Shown one piece after another: positions 1-8,214 of a stretch of 64,000 nt of DNA. How positions within the stretch are numbered: the first letter of the stretch is position 1; every line of letters begins with the position of its first letter. A program made the position numbers and the translations under genes. The notes below the pieces were generated by a model. The model worked only from the letters and a program-made list of their open reading frames with translations. It ran no database searches and had not been told where the DNA came from. The stretch is from Acidobacteria bacterium Ga0074141 (GTDB lineage Bacteria; Acidobacteriota; Blastocatellia; Pyrinomonadales; Pyrinomonadaceae), in assembly GCA_001464665.1 (NCBI GenBank), contig LNDP01000024.1, positions 946,883 to 1,010,882 of the forward strand. The letters are read 5' to 3'.

Positions 1-22
1 CACCGCCCGAGTTCGAAAATGT

Positions 23-466
23 ATGCCGCGGCAGCCGACCGGACGGAAGCCGCACCATCTTGTCAAAACCCTGATGATCGTCGGAACGGAATGGCTTATT
101 GAAGCTGAAGGATGCGATCCCGAACGCTTGCGGGACGAAGCTTTGCTTCGCGATGTTCTCGGGCGCGTTATCGCCGGCCTTGAGCTGAAGTCGATCGGAA
201 GCGTTTGGCATAAGTTTCCCGGAGAAGGCGGAGTTACAGGCCTGATCGCGCTAACCGAATCGCACCTTGCCTGCCACACGTATCCCGAATACGGAACCGC
301 GACATTCAATCTATATTGCTGCAAGACGCGGCCGGAGTGGGGCTGGGAGGTGGAGCTCAAGGCCTTGATCGCGGCTGCAAATGTGACGATAACGAAGATC
401 GAACGCGGTACCGCCATGACAGAAGATGCTGACCCGATGACCCGGTCAGCCGGAGGTGCCGAATGA
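23..466 (+). CDS. speD: S-adenosylmethionine decarboxylase proenzyme (SpeD/SpeH type)
   Basis: Pyruvoyl-dependent decarboxylase that converts S-adenosylmethionine to decarboxylated SAM, the aminopropyl donor for polyamine synthesis. The self-cleavage region reads ESHLACHTYPEYG; by family comparison cleavage falls between E79 and S80, with S80 becoming the pyruvoyl group, and H85 and C100 match the processing and catalytic residues of the Thermotoga-type enzyme. At 147 aa it has the normal length of the short bacterial class. The reading frame is open to the left edge of the window, so a start upstream cannot be excluded; ATG at 23 is the first in frame. Its stop overlaps the next gene by four bases (ATGA), implying translational coupling to the DUF4178 gene. 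It heads a cluster that also carries an aminopropyltransferase. Confidence 0.93.
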   Translation: MPRQPTGRKPHHLVKTLMIVGTEWLIEAEGCDPERLRDEALLRDVLGRVIAGLELKSIGSVWHKFPGEGGVTGLIALTESHLACHTYPEYGTATFNLYCCKTRPEWGWEVELKALIAAANVTITKIERGTAMTEDADPMTRSAGGAE

Positions 467-2400
467 GCGTGCTTGCCGCAAATTGCCCTTCGTGTGCCGC
501 ACCGATCGAGTTCAAAAAGGGCTCGACCATCGTGCTCGTTTGCCCCTTTTGCCGCTCTGCTATAGCACGGACCGACCGCAAGCTCGAAGACCTTGGCAAG
601 GTCGCGGAGATCGCCGATTCGCAGTCGCCGCTCAAGCTCGGCCTCAAGGGCGAATTTAAAGGAAACAGATTTGAGCTGACCGGGCGTGCTCAGCTCAAGC
701 ACGAGCTTGGTGGATTTTGGGACGAGTGGTACGCAACTTTTTCAAATGGCTGGGTCGGCTGGCTCGCGGAAGCGCAAGGGCGCTTCTACATGACCTTTTT
801 TCAGCCGATTCCGGCCGGTACCGCAATTCCTGGCTTTGATGAGATCGAGGTCGGCAAATACGTTCCCCAGATACCTTCGGACGGGCCGCTGATGGTACTT
901 GAGAAGGGCGTCGCAACGGCGGTCGCGGCCGATGGCGAGATCCCCTATCAGCTTGTACCCAATGAGCAGTCGCAGTACGCCGACCTGAGCGGAAAGAACA
1001 ACCAGTTTGCGACCATCGACTACAGTGTCTCACCGCCGTGGGTTTTCCTCGGGAATCAGGTGACGCTTGAAGAGATCGGGCTCGGCGACGCACGGCCCGC
1101 ACAGCGCGAAGCACGCCGAACGACCGCGGCTGGAATGGGCTGCCCGAACTGCGGAGGCCCGCTTTCGCTTACGGCCCCGGACAAGGCCGAGCGCGTTTCT
1201 TGCCCAAACTGCTCTTCGCTGCTCGACGTAAACCAAGGGAACCTCAAGTATTTTAAGGCGCTCGAGCCCAGCCCGACCTCGGACCAGTTTCTGCTGAAGG
1301 TCGGACAAGAAGGCGTGTTCCCGGGCGATGTGAAGTTCCGCATCATCGGCCGAATGGTCCGCAGCGTGACGGTTTACGGCACGACGTATTACTGGCACGA
1401 GTATCTGATCTATAACCCGATGGTCGGCTTCCGCTGGCTGGTCCATTCGGACAACCACTGGAACTTCGTCGAGCCCGTAAATCCGGCCGAGGTCGGAATG
1501 CCGGCGACGATCGGTGCCGGGGCGACGGCAAGCTATAACGGCCACAACTTTAAGATCTTTCAGGACACGCCCGCGACGGTCCGTTACGTGGATGGCGAGT
1601 TCTATTGGCGCGTCGAACAAGGCGAGACCGTCCGTGCAGTCGATTATGTTGCCGCACCGCTGATGCTCTCGCAGGAAGTTACGTCCAGCGAGATGAATTG
1701 GTCGGCCGGCGTTTACATGACCAACGACGAGATCGAAAAGATCTTTAGCATCTCAGACCTGCCGCGGCCCTGGGGCGTTGCACCAAACCAGCCTTTTACC
1801 GGTTCGTGGTATTACACTTGGGGCGCGGTGCCGCTGCTTTTGTTGATCATCGTCGGCATCTTTATGCTGCCGATCGCCGGCACCGGGACGACCGTTCTGA
1901 ACCAAAAGATGGAGATCCCGCCGCTGGCCAATGCAACTCAGCCCCAGGCGATCTTCAGCCAGCAGTTCGAGCTGAAGGCGAACCGCAATGTGCGCATCCG
2001 GGCGTTCGCGCCGGTCAGCAATTCCTGGGCAGATCTCGACGTTGACCTGATCAACGACCAAAGCCTGGAGGTCGAATCGGTCAATATCCCGATCGAGTAC
2101 TACAGCGGCACGGACAGCGACGGAGCCTGGACCGAGGGCAATCAATTCCAAGACGCGACCGTTTCATCGCTGCCGGCCGGGAAATACACGCTCCGGGTCG
2201 AAGGCACATGGCAGAACTGGCAGCAGTCAATGCCGATATCGGTCAGCGTTGCCCAAGGCGTCAACCGGGGCGTCAATTTCTTTTGTGCGTTGCTGGTGCT
2301 TCTGATCGTTCCGGTGATCGGGATCGTCAGGAAGCTCTCTTTTGAATCGCGACGCTGGAGCGAGAGCATGTTTGGCTCAAGCGGCAGCGACGATGAATAG
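463..2400 (+). CDS. DUF4178 zinc-ribbon membrane protein
   Basis: Large protein of unknown function, 645 aa. Two zinc-ribbon-like Cys pairs are visible: C8/C11 with C27/C30 at the N-terminus, and C227/C230 with C247/C250 in the middle. Each is followed by a beta-rich segment resembling DUF4178 (WxEW/YW-rich, about residues 65-200 and 280-430). Two hydrophobic helices follow, about 453-472 and 604-622, bracketing a beta-rich domain that is probably extracytoplasmic, and an acidic tail ends the protein. The start overlaps the speD stop (ATGA). DUF4178 genes are often found beside DUF350, SpeD and spermidine-synthase-like genes, but no biochemical role is established. A scaffold or membrane receptor role for the cluster is inference only. 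Confidence 0.85.
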   Translation: MSVLAANCPSCAAPIEFKKGSTIVLVCPFCRSAIARTDRKLEDLGKVAEIADSQSPLKLGLKGEFKGNRFELTGRAQLKHELGGFWDEWYATFSNGWVGWLAEAQGRFYMTFFQPIPAGTAIPGFDEIEVGKYVPQIPSDGPLMVLEKGVATAVAADGEIPYQLVPNEQSQYADLSGKNNQFATIDYSVSPPWVFLGNQVTLEEIGLGDARPAQREARRTTAAGMGCPNCGGPLSLTAPDKAERVSCPNCSSLLDVNQGNLKYFKALEPSPTSDQFLLKVGQEGVFPGDVKFRIIGRMVRSVTVYGTTYYWHEYLIYNPMVGFRWLVHSDNHWNFVEPVNPAEVGMPATIGAGATASYNGHNFKIFQDTPATVRYVDGEFYWRVEQGETVRAVDYVAAPLMLSQEVTSSEMNWSAGVYMTNDEIEKIFSISDLPRPWGVAPNQPFTGSWYYTWGAVPLLLLIIVGIFMLPIAGTGTTVLNQKMEIPPLANATQPQAIFSQQFELKANRNVRIRAFAPVSNSWADLDVDLINDQSLEVESVNIPIEYYSGTDSDGAWTEGNQFQDATVSSLPAGKYTLRVEGTWQNWQQSMPISVSVAQGVNRGVNFFCALLVLLIVPVIGIVRKLSFESRRWSESMFGSSGSDDE

Positions 2401-2406
2401 GTTGAT

Positions 2407-2556
2407 ATGGCGAGAATACTTTATTTAATATTCGGGATGTTCGTGCTTGTACTCTACACGTCGGCCGCGTGGTTCGGCTGGGAGCTTGCCAATTCGGGCA
2501 GCAAATCGAGGCTCGGCGTGCCGTTCTTTTATTCTGGATTTCGTGGAGGAAAATAG
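2407..2556 (+). CDS. 49-aa single-pass membrane peptide in the speD/DUF350 cluster
   Basis: Small gene not obvious to standard length cut-offs. ATG at 2407 lies six bases after the DUF4178 stop, and its TAG (2554-2556) directly abuts the ATG of the DUF350 gene at 2557. The peptide begins MARILYLIFGMFVLVLYTSA, a clear hydrophobic helix at residues 4-24, followed by a short polar tail ending SGFRGGK. The perfect packing between two co-directional genes, with no spare bases, is the main evidence that it is translated. I recognise no family. It may be a small subunit or assembly partner of the neighbouring membrane proteins; that is inference. Confidence 0.6.
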   Translation: MARILYLIFGMFVLVLYTSAAWFGWELANSGSKSRLGVPFFYSGFRGGK

Positions 2557-2811
2557 ATGTTGATGAAATTGGCCAGCTTAGGGTCGCTCGGCGTTGTCGT
2601 ACGTTTCGATCAATTAGCAGAGATACTTGTGACAACATTGATATTTGTCATTATCGGACTAGTGTTCTTTGCGGTGGCATATTTTATCTTGAGCCGCATT
2701 TTTGATATTCACCATGAGATCGAAAAGGATCACAATACTGCGCTTGGCATTATCATCGGTTCTATCATGATCGGTATTGCGATCATCATCGCGGCGGCCA
2801 TTCATGGCTGA
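2557..2811 (+). CDS. DUF350 (YjfL/UPF0719-type) small membrane protein
   Basis: 84-aa protein with two transmembrane helices, about residues 22-48 and 62-82. Between them is the family signature with a charged HHEIEKDHNTALG segment followed by a glycine-rich second helix (GIIIGSIMIGIAIIIAAAI). This matches the DUF350/YjfL family, which normally has two or four helices. Members commonly sit with polyamine-type enzymes, for example yjfL near the glutathionylspermidine-synthase-like yjfC of enterobacteria, but their activity is unknown. The gene follows the 49-aa peptide with no gap and precedes the aminopropyltransferase by about 80 bases. Confidence in the family is high; there is no firm function. 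Confidence 0.85.
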   Translation: MLMKLASLGSLGVVVRFDQLAEILVTTLIFVIIGLVFFAVAYFILSRIFDIHHEIEKDHNTALGIIIGSIMIGIAIIIAAAIHG

Positions 2812-2893
2812 TCGTCTGATCCCGGGGTCCGAACAGGTAACGAGCCTGAGAATTAATTAAGGTAGTTTTGGAAATCCTGTTTTGGATCATTGA

Positions 2894-4414
2894 ATGAAGA
2901 ACATTCCGCTTCTTTTTTTGAACGTAGTCGTCATCGCCACGTGCGGGCTGATCTACGAACTGCTAGCCGCGACGGTCTCAAGCTACGTTCTCGGCGATTC
3001 GGTCACCCAGTTTTCCCTCATCATCGGCATCTACCTGTTTGCTATGGGCGTCGGCTCATGGCTTTCGGGTTTTTTGGAGAAAGAGCTTGCGAGGAAGTTC
3101 GTCGAGATCGAACTTGCGGTCGCATTGATCGGCGGGTTTTCCGCACCGCTGCTTTTTCTGACCTTTGCGAGCGTCTCCTATTTCGGCATCATTCTTTATT
3201 CGATGGTCTTCATCATCGGCGCGCTCGTCGGGCTTGAGATACCGCTGCTGATGCGGATTTTGAAGGATGAGCTCGACTTCAAGGACCTGGTCTCGAGGGT
3301 TCTTGCACTCGACTACGTTGGGGCACTTGTCGCCGCACTGCTCTTCCCGATCTTCCTTGTACCAAAGCTGGGCCTGAACCGGACCTCGCTGCTTTTCGGT
3401 ATGCTAAACGCGGTCGTCGGGCTCTGGGGAACGTGGCTGCTTGAGCCGCTGATCCGCCGCCGTTTGACCGTGCTCCGCGTTAAGGGTTTCATCGTTCTGG
3501 TTCTGCTCGCGATCGGGTTCATAAAGGCCGACTCGCTGACGACCATGGCCGAGGACGGGCTCTTTCCGGACCAGATCGTTTACGCCAAAAGCTCGCCGTA
3601 TCAGCGGATCGTCGTCACCCGCGGCAAGCTTGGCCATTCGCTCTTCCTCAACGGTAATCTGCAGTTCAATTCCTTTGACGAATACCGCTACCACGAAGCT
3701 CTCGTTCATCCCGCGTTTGCGGCATTTGAAGGCGAACCCCGGCGTGTGCTTGTGCTCGGCGGCGGCGACGGCCTTGCGGTTCGCGAGATCCTGAAGTATC
3801 CATCGGTCGAGAGCGTTACGCTGGTCGATCTTGATCCGCTGATGACGGGGCTCTCGAAGGAGCTTCCGGCACTCGCGGAGCTCAACCGCAACGCGATGGA
3901 TGACCCGCGCGTCGAGGTAATAAATTCGGACGCGTTCGTCTGGCTCGACAATGTCGAGTTGCCGCCGTTTGATATCGCGATAATCGATTTTCCCGACCCG
4001 AACAACTTTGCACTCGGCAAGCTTTACTCGACCCGTTTCTATCGCCTGCTCCGCGCCCGGCTGCAGCCCGAAGCGGCCGTCGTTATTCAGTGCACCTCGC
4101 CGCTCTACGCACGCAAATCGTTTTGGTCGATCATCAAAACCCTCGAAGCCTCGGGCTTCACGGTCAAGCCGTTCCAGACGACCGTCCCGAGCTTCGGAGT
4201 TTGGGGCTACGCACTCGCCAAGATGCAGCCATTTGAAAGACCAGCCGCTCCTCGCACAGGTGTCGAATTCAAGTTCCTGACCGAAACGTCCTTCACCACG
4301 CTCTTCGATTTTCCGGCGGATATGGCACTGCCCGACGAGGAGATCGAGATCAACCGACTCGATAACCAGGCTCTCGTTCGGTACTACGAAACCGAATGGC
4401 GCAGATTCGAATAG
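2894..4414 (+). CDS. Membrane-fused polyamine aminopropyltransferase (spermidine-synthase-like)
   Basis: 506-aa fusion. The N-terminal ~200 residues form about seven transmembrane helices, beginning with a helix containing CGLIYELLAATVSSYVLG. The C-terminal half is a Rossmann-type aminopropyltransferase: GGGDG at 289-293 binds the decarboxylated-SAM site, VDLD follows at the next strand end, and D365-F-P-D368-P occupies the place of the DSxDP catalytic motif of SpeE, so both acidic residues are kept. It would transfer an aminopropyl group from decarboxylated SAM, the product of the speD gene three genes upstream, to an amine acceptor at the membrane. The acceptor is unknown; the NN after DFPDP instead of the usual GP suggests it may differ from putrescine. 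The next gene begins 25 bases downstream. Confidence 0.88.
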   Translation: MKNIPLLFLNVVVIATCGLIYELLAATVSSYVLGDSVTQFSLIIGIYLFAMGVGSWLSGFLEKELARKFVEIELAVALIGGFSAPLLFLTFASVSYFGIILYSMVFIIGALVGLEIPLLMRILKDELDFKDLVSRVLALDYVGALVAALLFPIFLVPKLGLNRTSLLFGMLNAVVGLWGTWLLEPLIRRRLTVLRVKGFIVLVLLAIGFIKADSLTTMAEDGLFPDQIVYAKSSPYQRIVVTRGKLGHSLFLNGNLQFNSFDEYRYHEALVHPAFAAFEGEPRRVLVLGGGDGLAVREILKYPSVESVTLVDLDPLMTGLSKELPALAELNRNAMDDPRVEVINSDAFVWLDNVELPPFDIAIIDFPDPNNFALGKLYSTRFYRLLRARLQPEAAVVIQCTSPLYARKSFWSIIKTLEASGFTVKPFQTTVPSFGVWGYALAKMQPFERPAAPRTGVEFKFLTETSFTTLFDFPADMALPDEEIEINRLDNQALVRYYETEWRRFE

Positions 4415-4438
4415 GTAAGGTAAAAACACAGTTTCCGA

Positions 4439-6058
4439 ATGAATCTTTCCAGGCGTGAGTTGCTAATGACCTTTCTCGGAGCGCCGATCGCTTTAGCGGC
4501 GTGTGAGAGAAGCGCGCCGCGGGCGTTTCCGGAGGGGGAGATCGTTGGGGCGAATTGGCAGCTTGGGCATGTGCTCCGCGAGGGGCGATCGTTTGAGGTT
4601 GCGGCGGATAAATGGCAGCAGGTGCGGGTCGCGATAGTCGGCGCAGGCGTGGCGGGGCTCGCGGCGGCTTGGCAGATGAAGCGGAAAGGCGTGAATGACT
4701 TCGTCGTTCTCGAGCTTGAAAAGGAAGCGGGCGGGACGTCGCGTTCGGGCGAGGGCTCGCCGGTCGGGTTTCCGTGGGGAGCGCATTATTTACCGGTGCC
4801 GTTTCGTGAGAACGCGGAGCTGATCGAGCTGCTAGATGAGATGTCACTTATCGAGGGGCGAAGCGATGAAGGCGACCTGATCATCAAAGAGCAATACCTT
4901 TGCCGCGAGCCCGAGGAGCGCGTTTTTTATAAGGGCCGCTGGTATCCGGGGCTTTATCTTCACGTCGGCGAAAGCGAGGCGGACAAACGCGAGCTCGCTG
5001 CCTTTGAAGAGAAGATGAACGCCTGGGTCAATTGGCGTGATGGCAGCGGCCGAAGGGCGTTTGTCGTGCCCGCGGCACTTGGGTCGGATGACGCCGAAGT
5101 TGCGGCGCTCGACCGGATCTCATTCGGCGAGTGGCTTCGGCGTGAAGGTTTTACCTCCGAGAGGCTTTTTTGGTATTGCGACTACGCCTGCCGCGACGAT
5201 TATGGACTAAAACTCGAAGAGACATCGGCGTGGGCAGGGCTTTTCTATTTCTGTTCGCGGGTGCGGAAGAGCGGCGACGAGTCGCAGCCCTTTATCGCCT
5301 TTCCCGAGGGCAACGGCCGCTTTGTCCGGCATATGGCGAACCAAGTTGCGGAGCAAATGCGGCCCTCGCACGCGGTCGTTTCGATCGTCCCGGGCGATGG
5401 CGGTGCCGAGGTGGTCTGTCTTGCGGATGGCGAACTCCGCGGCTTTCGCTGCGAGAAGGTTATCTTTGCTTCGCCGGTTTTTACGGCACCTTTCGTGATT
5501 CGAGGCTTTAGCGAAGAGCGGCCTTTTGATGCTTCGGCGTTTCACAGCAATTCGTGGTTCGTAGCCAATCTGCAGATGAAGGATCGGCCTCGCTCGAGGT
5601 TCGCGCGCGACTTTCCGCTCGCCTGGGACAACGTGCTTTACGAAAGCCCGTCGCTCGGTTACGTAAACGCCACGCATCAGAAAGGCATCGACTACGGCCC
5701 GACCGTATGGACCTACTACTACCCGATGTGCCACGAAGAAAATGGACGGACGAAGCTGCTTAACTACGATTGGCGGGAGCTCGCCGAGGTCGCTTTGACC
5801 GACATCGGGCGAGCACATCCGGAGATCTGGGAACTGACGACGCGAATCGATATAATGCGTTGGGGCCACGCAATGATCAGCCCGCGAACGGGATTCATCT
5901 GGGGCGGCGAACGGCAGAAAGCAATGCAGCCCTATCGCAACATACACTTTGCCCACACAGACCTCAGCGGCCTCGCACTATTCGAGGAAGCATTCTTCCA
6001 CGGCCTCCGAGCCGCGAAAGATATATACGGCGACGAACGGAAGTTCGCAGGGCGCTAA
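4439..6058 (+). CDS. Exported FAD-dependent amine-oxidase-like flavoprotein
   Basis: 539 aa. The N-terminus has a Tat-like SRRELLMTF (4-12), a short hydrophobic stretch and a lipobox-like LAAC with C22, so it is probably exported folded and lipid-anchored. GAGVAG at 68-73 and the following glutamate-ended strand form the FAD-binding Rossmann motif of flavin amine oxidases and phytoene-desaturase-like proteins; a GG-T-S-R segment follows as in that superfamily. The C-terminal motif near FAHTDLSGLALFEEAFFHG closes the FAD site. It is the last gene of the speD-DUF4178-DUF350-aminopropyltransferase cluster, which suggests it oxidises an amine made by that cluster on the outer face of the membrane. 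Substrate and product are inference. Confidence 0.82.
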   Translation: MNLSRRELLMTFLGAPIALAACERSAPRAFPEGEIVGANWQLGHVLREGRSFEVAADKWQQVRVAIVGAGVAGLAAAWQMKRKGVNDFVVLELEKEAGGTSRSGEGSPVGFPWGAHYLPVPFRENAELIELLDEMSLIEGRSDEGDLIIKEQYLCREPEERVFYKGRWYPGLYLHVGESEADKRELAAFEEKMNAWVNWRDGSGRRAFVVPAALGSDDAEVAALDRISFGEWLRREGFTSERLFWYCDYACRDDYGLKLEETSAWAGLFYFCSRVRKSGDESQPFIAFPEGNGRFVRHMANQVAEQMRPSHAVVSIVPGDGGAEVVCLADGELRGFRCEKVIFASPVFTAPFVIRGFSEERPFDASAFHSNSWFVANLQMKDRPRSRFARDFPLAWDNVLYESPSLGYVNATHQKGIDYGPTVWTYYYPMCHEENGRTKLLNYDWRELAEVALTDIGRAHPEIWELTTRIDIMRWGHAMISPRTGFIWGGERQKAMQPYRNIHFAHTDLSGLALFEEAFFHGLRAAKDIYGDERKFAGR

Positions 6059-6088
6059 TAAAAACAAGAGTAGATCTGCTATCAGATT

Positions 6089-6361
6089 ATGCTATCATCA
6101 CAATTGAGCCGTAAACATCGGCTTACTCTAAAATCGATATTTGAGGCCCCTACGAAGTCGAGTATACGCTTTGCAGATATCGAGAAATTGTTCACCGCGC
6201 TTGGCGGAAGGGTTGGCGAGGTAAAGGGTTCGCAGATTTCCTTGGAACTTTCTGACAACGAAATCTTTCTACACCGACCTGAACCCGGAAAGGAGGCGAT
6301 GAAATATCAGGCTGAGGCGGTCCGCGAGATACTTTCCGCGGCAGGAGTTGAGAATGGATAG
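6089..6361 (+). CDS. hicA: HicA-like toxin of a HicAB pair
   Basis: 90 aa with the layout of the HicA subfamily that begins SRKHRLTLKSIFEAP and ends in FLHRPEPGKEAMKYQAEAVREIL. HicA proteins are mRNA interferases with a small double-stranded-RNA-binding-like fold. The position that is a catalytic His in classical HicA (GSH) is Gln here (KGSQISLEL); members of this KHR-TL-IF subfamily often carry Arg there, so the usual catalytic mechanism may not apply. No strong ribosome-binding site precedes ATG 6089. The gene overlaps the HicB-like antitoxin gene by eight bases, the expected order and coupling for a HicAB module. Confidence 0.75.
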   Translation: MLSSQLSRKHRLTLKSIFEAPTKSSIRFADIEKLFTALGGRVGEVKGSQISLELSDNEIFLHRPEPGKEAMKYQAEAVREILSAAGVENG

Positions 6362-6689
6362 CACACTTAAATATAAGGGCTTTGCGGCGAAGATCGAGTT
6401 TTCGGCTGATGACGGCGTTTTTGTTGGGCGTGTGCTCGGGGTAAAGGATATTGTTGTGTTTCATGGGAAAAGCGTTGCCGAGCTAAAGCGCGAATTGAAG
6501 GAATCGATCGAATTCTATCTGGAGGTTTGCGAAAAGCAGAACAAAGAAGCAAAAAAACCGTTTTCAGGAAAAGTACTCTTTCGCTTGCCGTCCGAGCTTC
6601 ACGCTCGCATGTCTGAGGCCGCCGCCCGCAAAGGCAAGAGCGTCAACGAATGGGGTAAGGAAGTTTTTGAGTCTGCTGTAAACGTCTAG
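6354..6689 (+). CDS. hicB: HicB-like antitoxin
   Basis: The N-terminal half is the partially degraded RNase-H-like HicB fold (KYKGFAAKIEFSADDGVFVG, then FHGKSVAELKRELKESIEFY). The C-terminal half is a ribbon-helix-helix DNA-binding segment (GKVLFRLPSELHARMSEAA, then KSVNEWGKEVFESA). It should neutralise the preceding HicA-like toxin and repress the operon. I chose ATG 6354 over an in-frame TTG at 6348 because GGAG lies at 6344-6347, six bases before it. It overlaps the toxin gene by eight bases. Confidence 0.82.
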   Translation: MDSTLKYKGFAAKIEFSADDGVFVGRVLGVKDIVVFHGKSVAELKRELKESIEFYLEVCEKQNKEAKKPFSGKVLFRLPSELHARMSEAAARKGKSVNEWGKEVFESAVNV

Positions 6690-6706
6690 AGATCACAAAG
6701 ATCGAA

Positions 6707-7129
6707 GTGAAACTTAGGAAGCAAATTATCCTTTTTGTCGGACTCTTCTTGGGTCTTCTTGCAGTCTTGGTTGTCATTCAAATTTCTATTCATTCGTACG
6801 CCGAGAGAGGGATTGCGTATCATATTGAGATCTATGAGACCACGGGCAACGCCGAGGGACTAAAGGCCTTCATGACTGAGTATCATGGCGAAGCTGAAAA
6901 CCATGAAGCTGCGATCAAGTTCATTAATTGGGGAATGAATAATCCGGATCGTTTCGTGCAGATGACGACTCTTTTTTCCGAGAGAGAATCCGAATTGACC
7001 GCGTCCCGGCTTGCCTTCGCTCTCTCCGATATAGGATCTGAGAAACGATTCGATGAAGCGTTCGGCGGCACTGAATCAGGATTCATCCAAAATATCCGAT
7101 CTAAACTTCAACTATCGAATAAGAATTAG
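6707..7129 (+). CDS. Unknown small protein with N-terminal membrane anchor
   Basis: 140 aa, GTG start at 6707, 17 bases after the HicB gene. A basic start (KLRKQ) is followed by one hydrophobic helix (about 7-27); the rest is a soluble, mostly helical domain rich in Glu. I do not recognise the family. It uses more AT-rich codons than the polyamine-type cluster to its left, as the HicAB pair does, so the three may have been acquired together. The absence of a strong ribosome-binding site lowers certainty of the start. Confidence 0.5.
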   Translation: MKLRKQIILFVGLFLGLLAVLVVIQISIHSYAERGIAYHIEIYETTGNAEGLKAFMTEYHGEAENHEAAIKFINWGMNNPDRFVQMTTLFSERESELTASRLAFALSDIGSEKRFDEAFGGTESGFIQNIRSKLQLSNKN

Positions 7130-7131
7130 GT

Positions 7132-8187
7132 TTGGAGAACACCAACGAGAAAGGTATTTGGCTCTTTTCACGCGGCATTGACCTCACGGTCTTTCTTGGC
7201 AGTGCGGTCGTGTCGCTTTTGCTGCTTGCGATTGGTTGGCAGCTTGGGATACTCGACGAGGCTTCGCCGGAATGGACATGGATAACGGCGATCTTGCTGA
7301 TCGATGTCGCTCATGTTTGGTCAACCAGTTTTCGCGTTTATTTTGACGCCGAGGAATACCAACGCCGCTTCTGGCTCTATACTCTTGTCCCGGTTTTCGG
7401 TTATGCGGTCGGCGTCGCGCTTTATTCTGAGGGCGAGCTTATATTCTGGAAGACACTTGCGATCGTCGCGGTCTTTCATTTCGTAAGGCAGCAATACGGC
7501 TGGGTCGCGCTCTACCGGCGAAAGGCGGGCGAGCGCGAGCGTTGGACTTGGGCTATCGATGCGACGGCCGTTTATCTCGCGACCCTGTACCCGCTCGCCT
7601 TCTGGATGACGAGCCTGCCGCGAAACTTCAATTGGTTTCTCGAGAACGACTTTTTCGCCCTGCCCGCCATCGTCGAAGACGTTCTTTTTCCGATCTACAT
7701 CCTCGCCCTCGCGGCATATTTTCTAAAGTCGATCTATCTTTACTTTACGGCGGGCTTCCTTAATATCGGCAAAGACATCGTTGTCGCGACGACCGCCATT
7801 TGTTGGTATGCCGGCATCGTCTTTTTCAATTCCGATTACGCCTTTACGGTGACCAACGTGATCATCCACGGCGTGCCGTATTTTGCGTTGATCTACATGT
7901 ACGCCCGGATGCGCCACGAGACGGCCGGCAAGGTCTATCGCGGGCTTTCGAGCAACTGGCTGATCTTTCTCGCCACGCTTTGGGCACTCGCATATATTGA
8001 GGAGCTTTTCTGGAGCCGCGGCGTTTGGCACGAACGGACATGGCTTTTCGGTGCGAACTGGGACGTTGCCGAGTGGAAGATGTGGATCGTGCCGCTGCTC
8101 GCCGTGCCGCAACTGACGCATTACATACTCGATGGCTTCATCTGGCGGCGGCGCGGAAATGCGGGCGTGGCCGTTACGGGTGGATAG
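7132..8187 (+). CDS. Polytopic membrane protein of unknown function, conserved His residues
   Basis: 351 aa with about eight to nine hydrophobic helices, starting at TTG 7132 two bases after the previous stop. Conserved-looking polar motifs sit at helix ends: DVAHVWSTSFRVYFD, VFHFVRQQYGW and, near the C-terminus, LTHYILDGFIWRR. The spaced histidines in membrane helices recall membrane metalloenzymes such as Brp/Blh-type oxygenases, but similarity is not strong enough for an assignment. No other domain is visible. Function unknown; a membrane-embedded metal-dependent enzyme is only a suggestion. Confidence 0.7.
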   Translation: MENTNEKGIWLFSRGIDLTVFLGSAVVSLLLLAIGWQLGILDEASPEWTWITAILLIDVAHVWSTSFRVYFDAEEYQRRFWLYTLVPVFGYAVGVALYSEGELIFWKTLAIVAVFHFVRQQYGWVALYRRKAGERERWTWAIDATAVYLATLYPLAFWMTSLPRNFNWFLENDFFALPAIVEDVLFPIYILALAAYFLKSIYLYFTAGFLNIGKDIVVATTAICWYAGIVFFNSDYAFTVTNVIIHGVPYFALIYMYARMRHETAGKVYRGLSSNWLIFLATLWALAYIEELFWSRGVWHERTWLFGANWDVAEWKMWIVPLLAVPQLTHYILDGFIWRRRGNAGVAVTGG

Positions 8188-8214
8188 GCGGGCAATTGTG
8201 TTAAATTTAAGCTG

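Noticed and set aside
3404..4429. 341-codon frame opposite the aminopropyltransferase gene
   Set aside because: Antisense shadow of a gene with clear motifs; its product is Arg/Glu-rich without domain structure.
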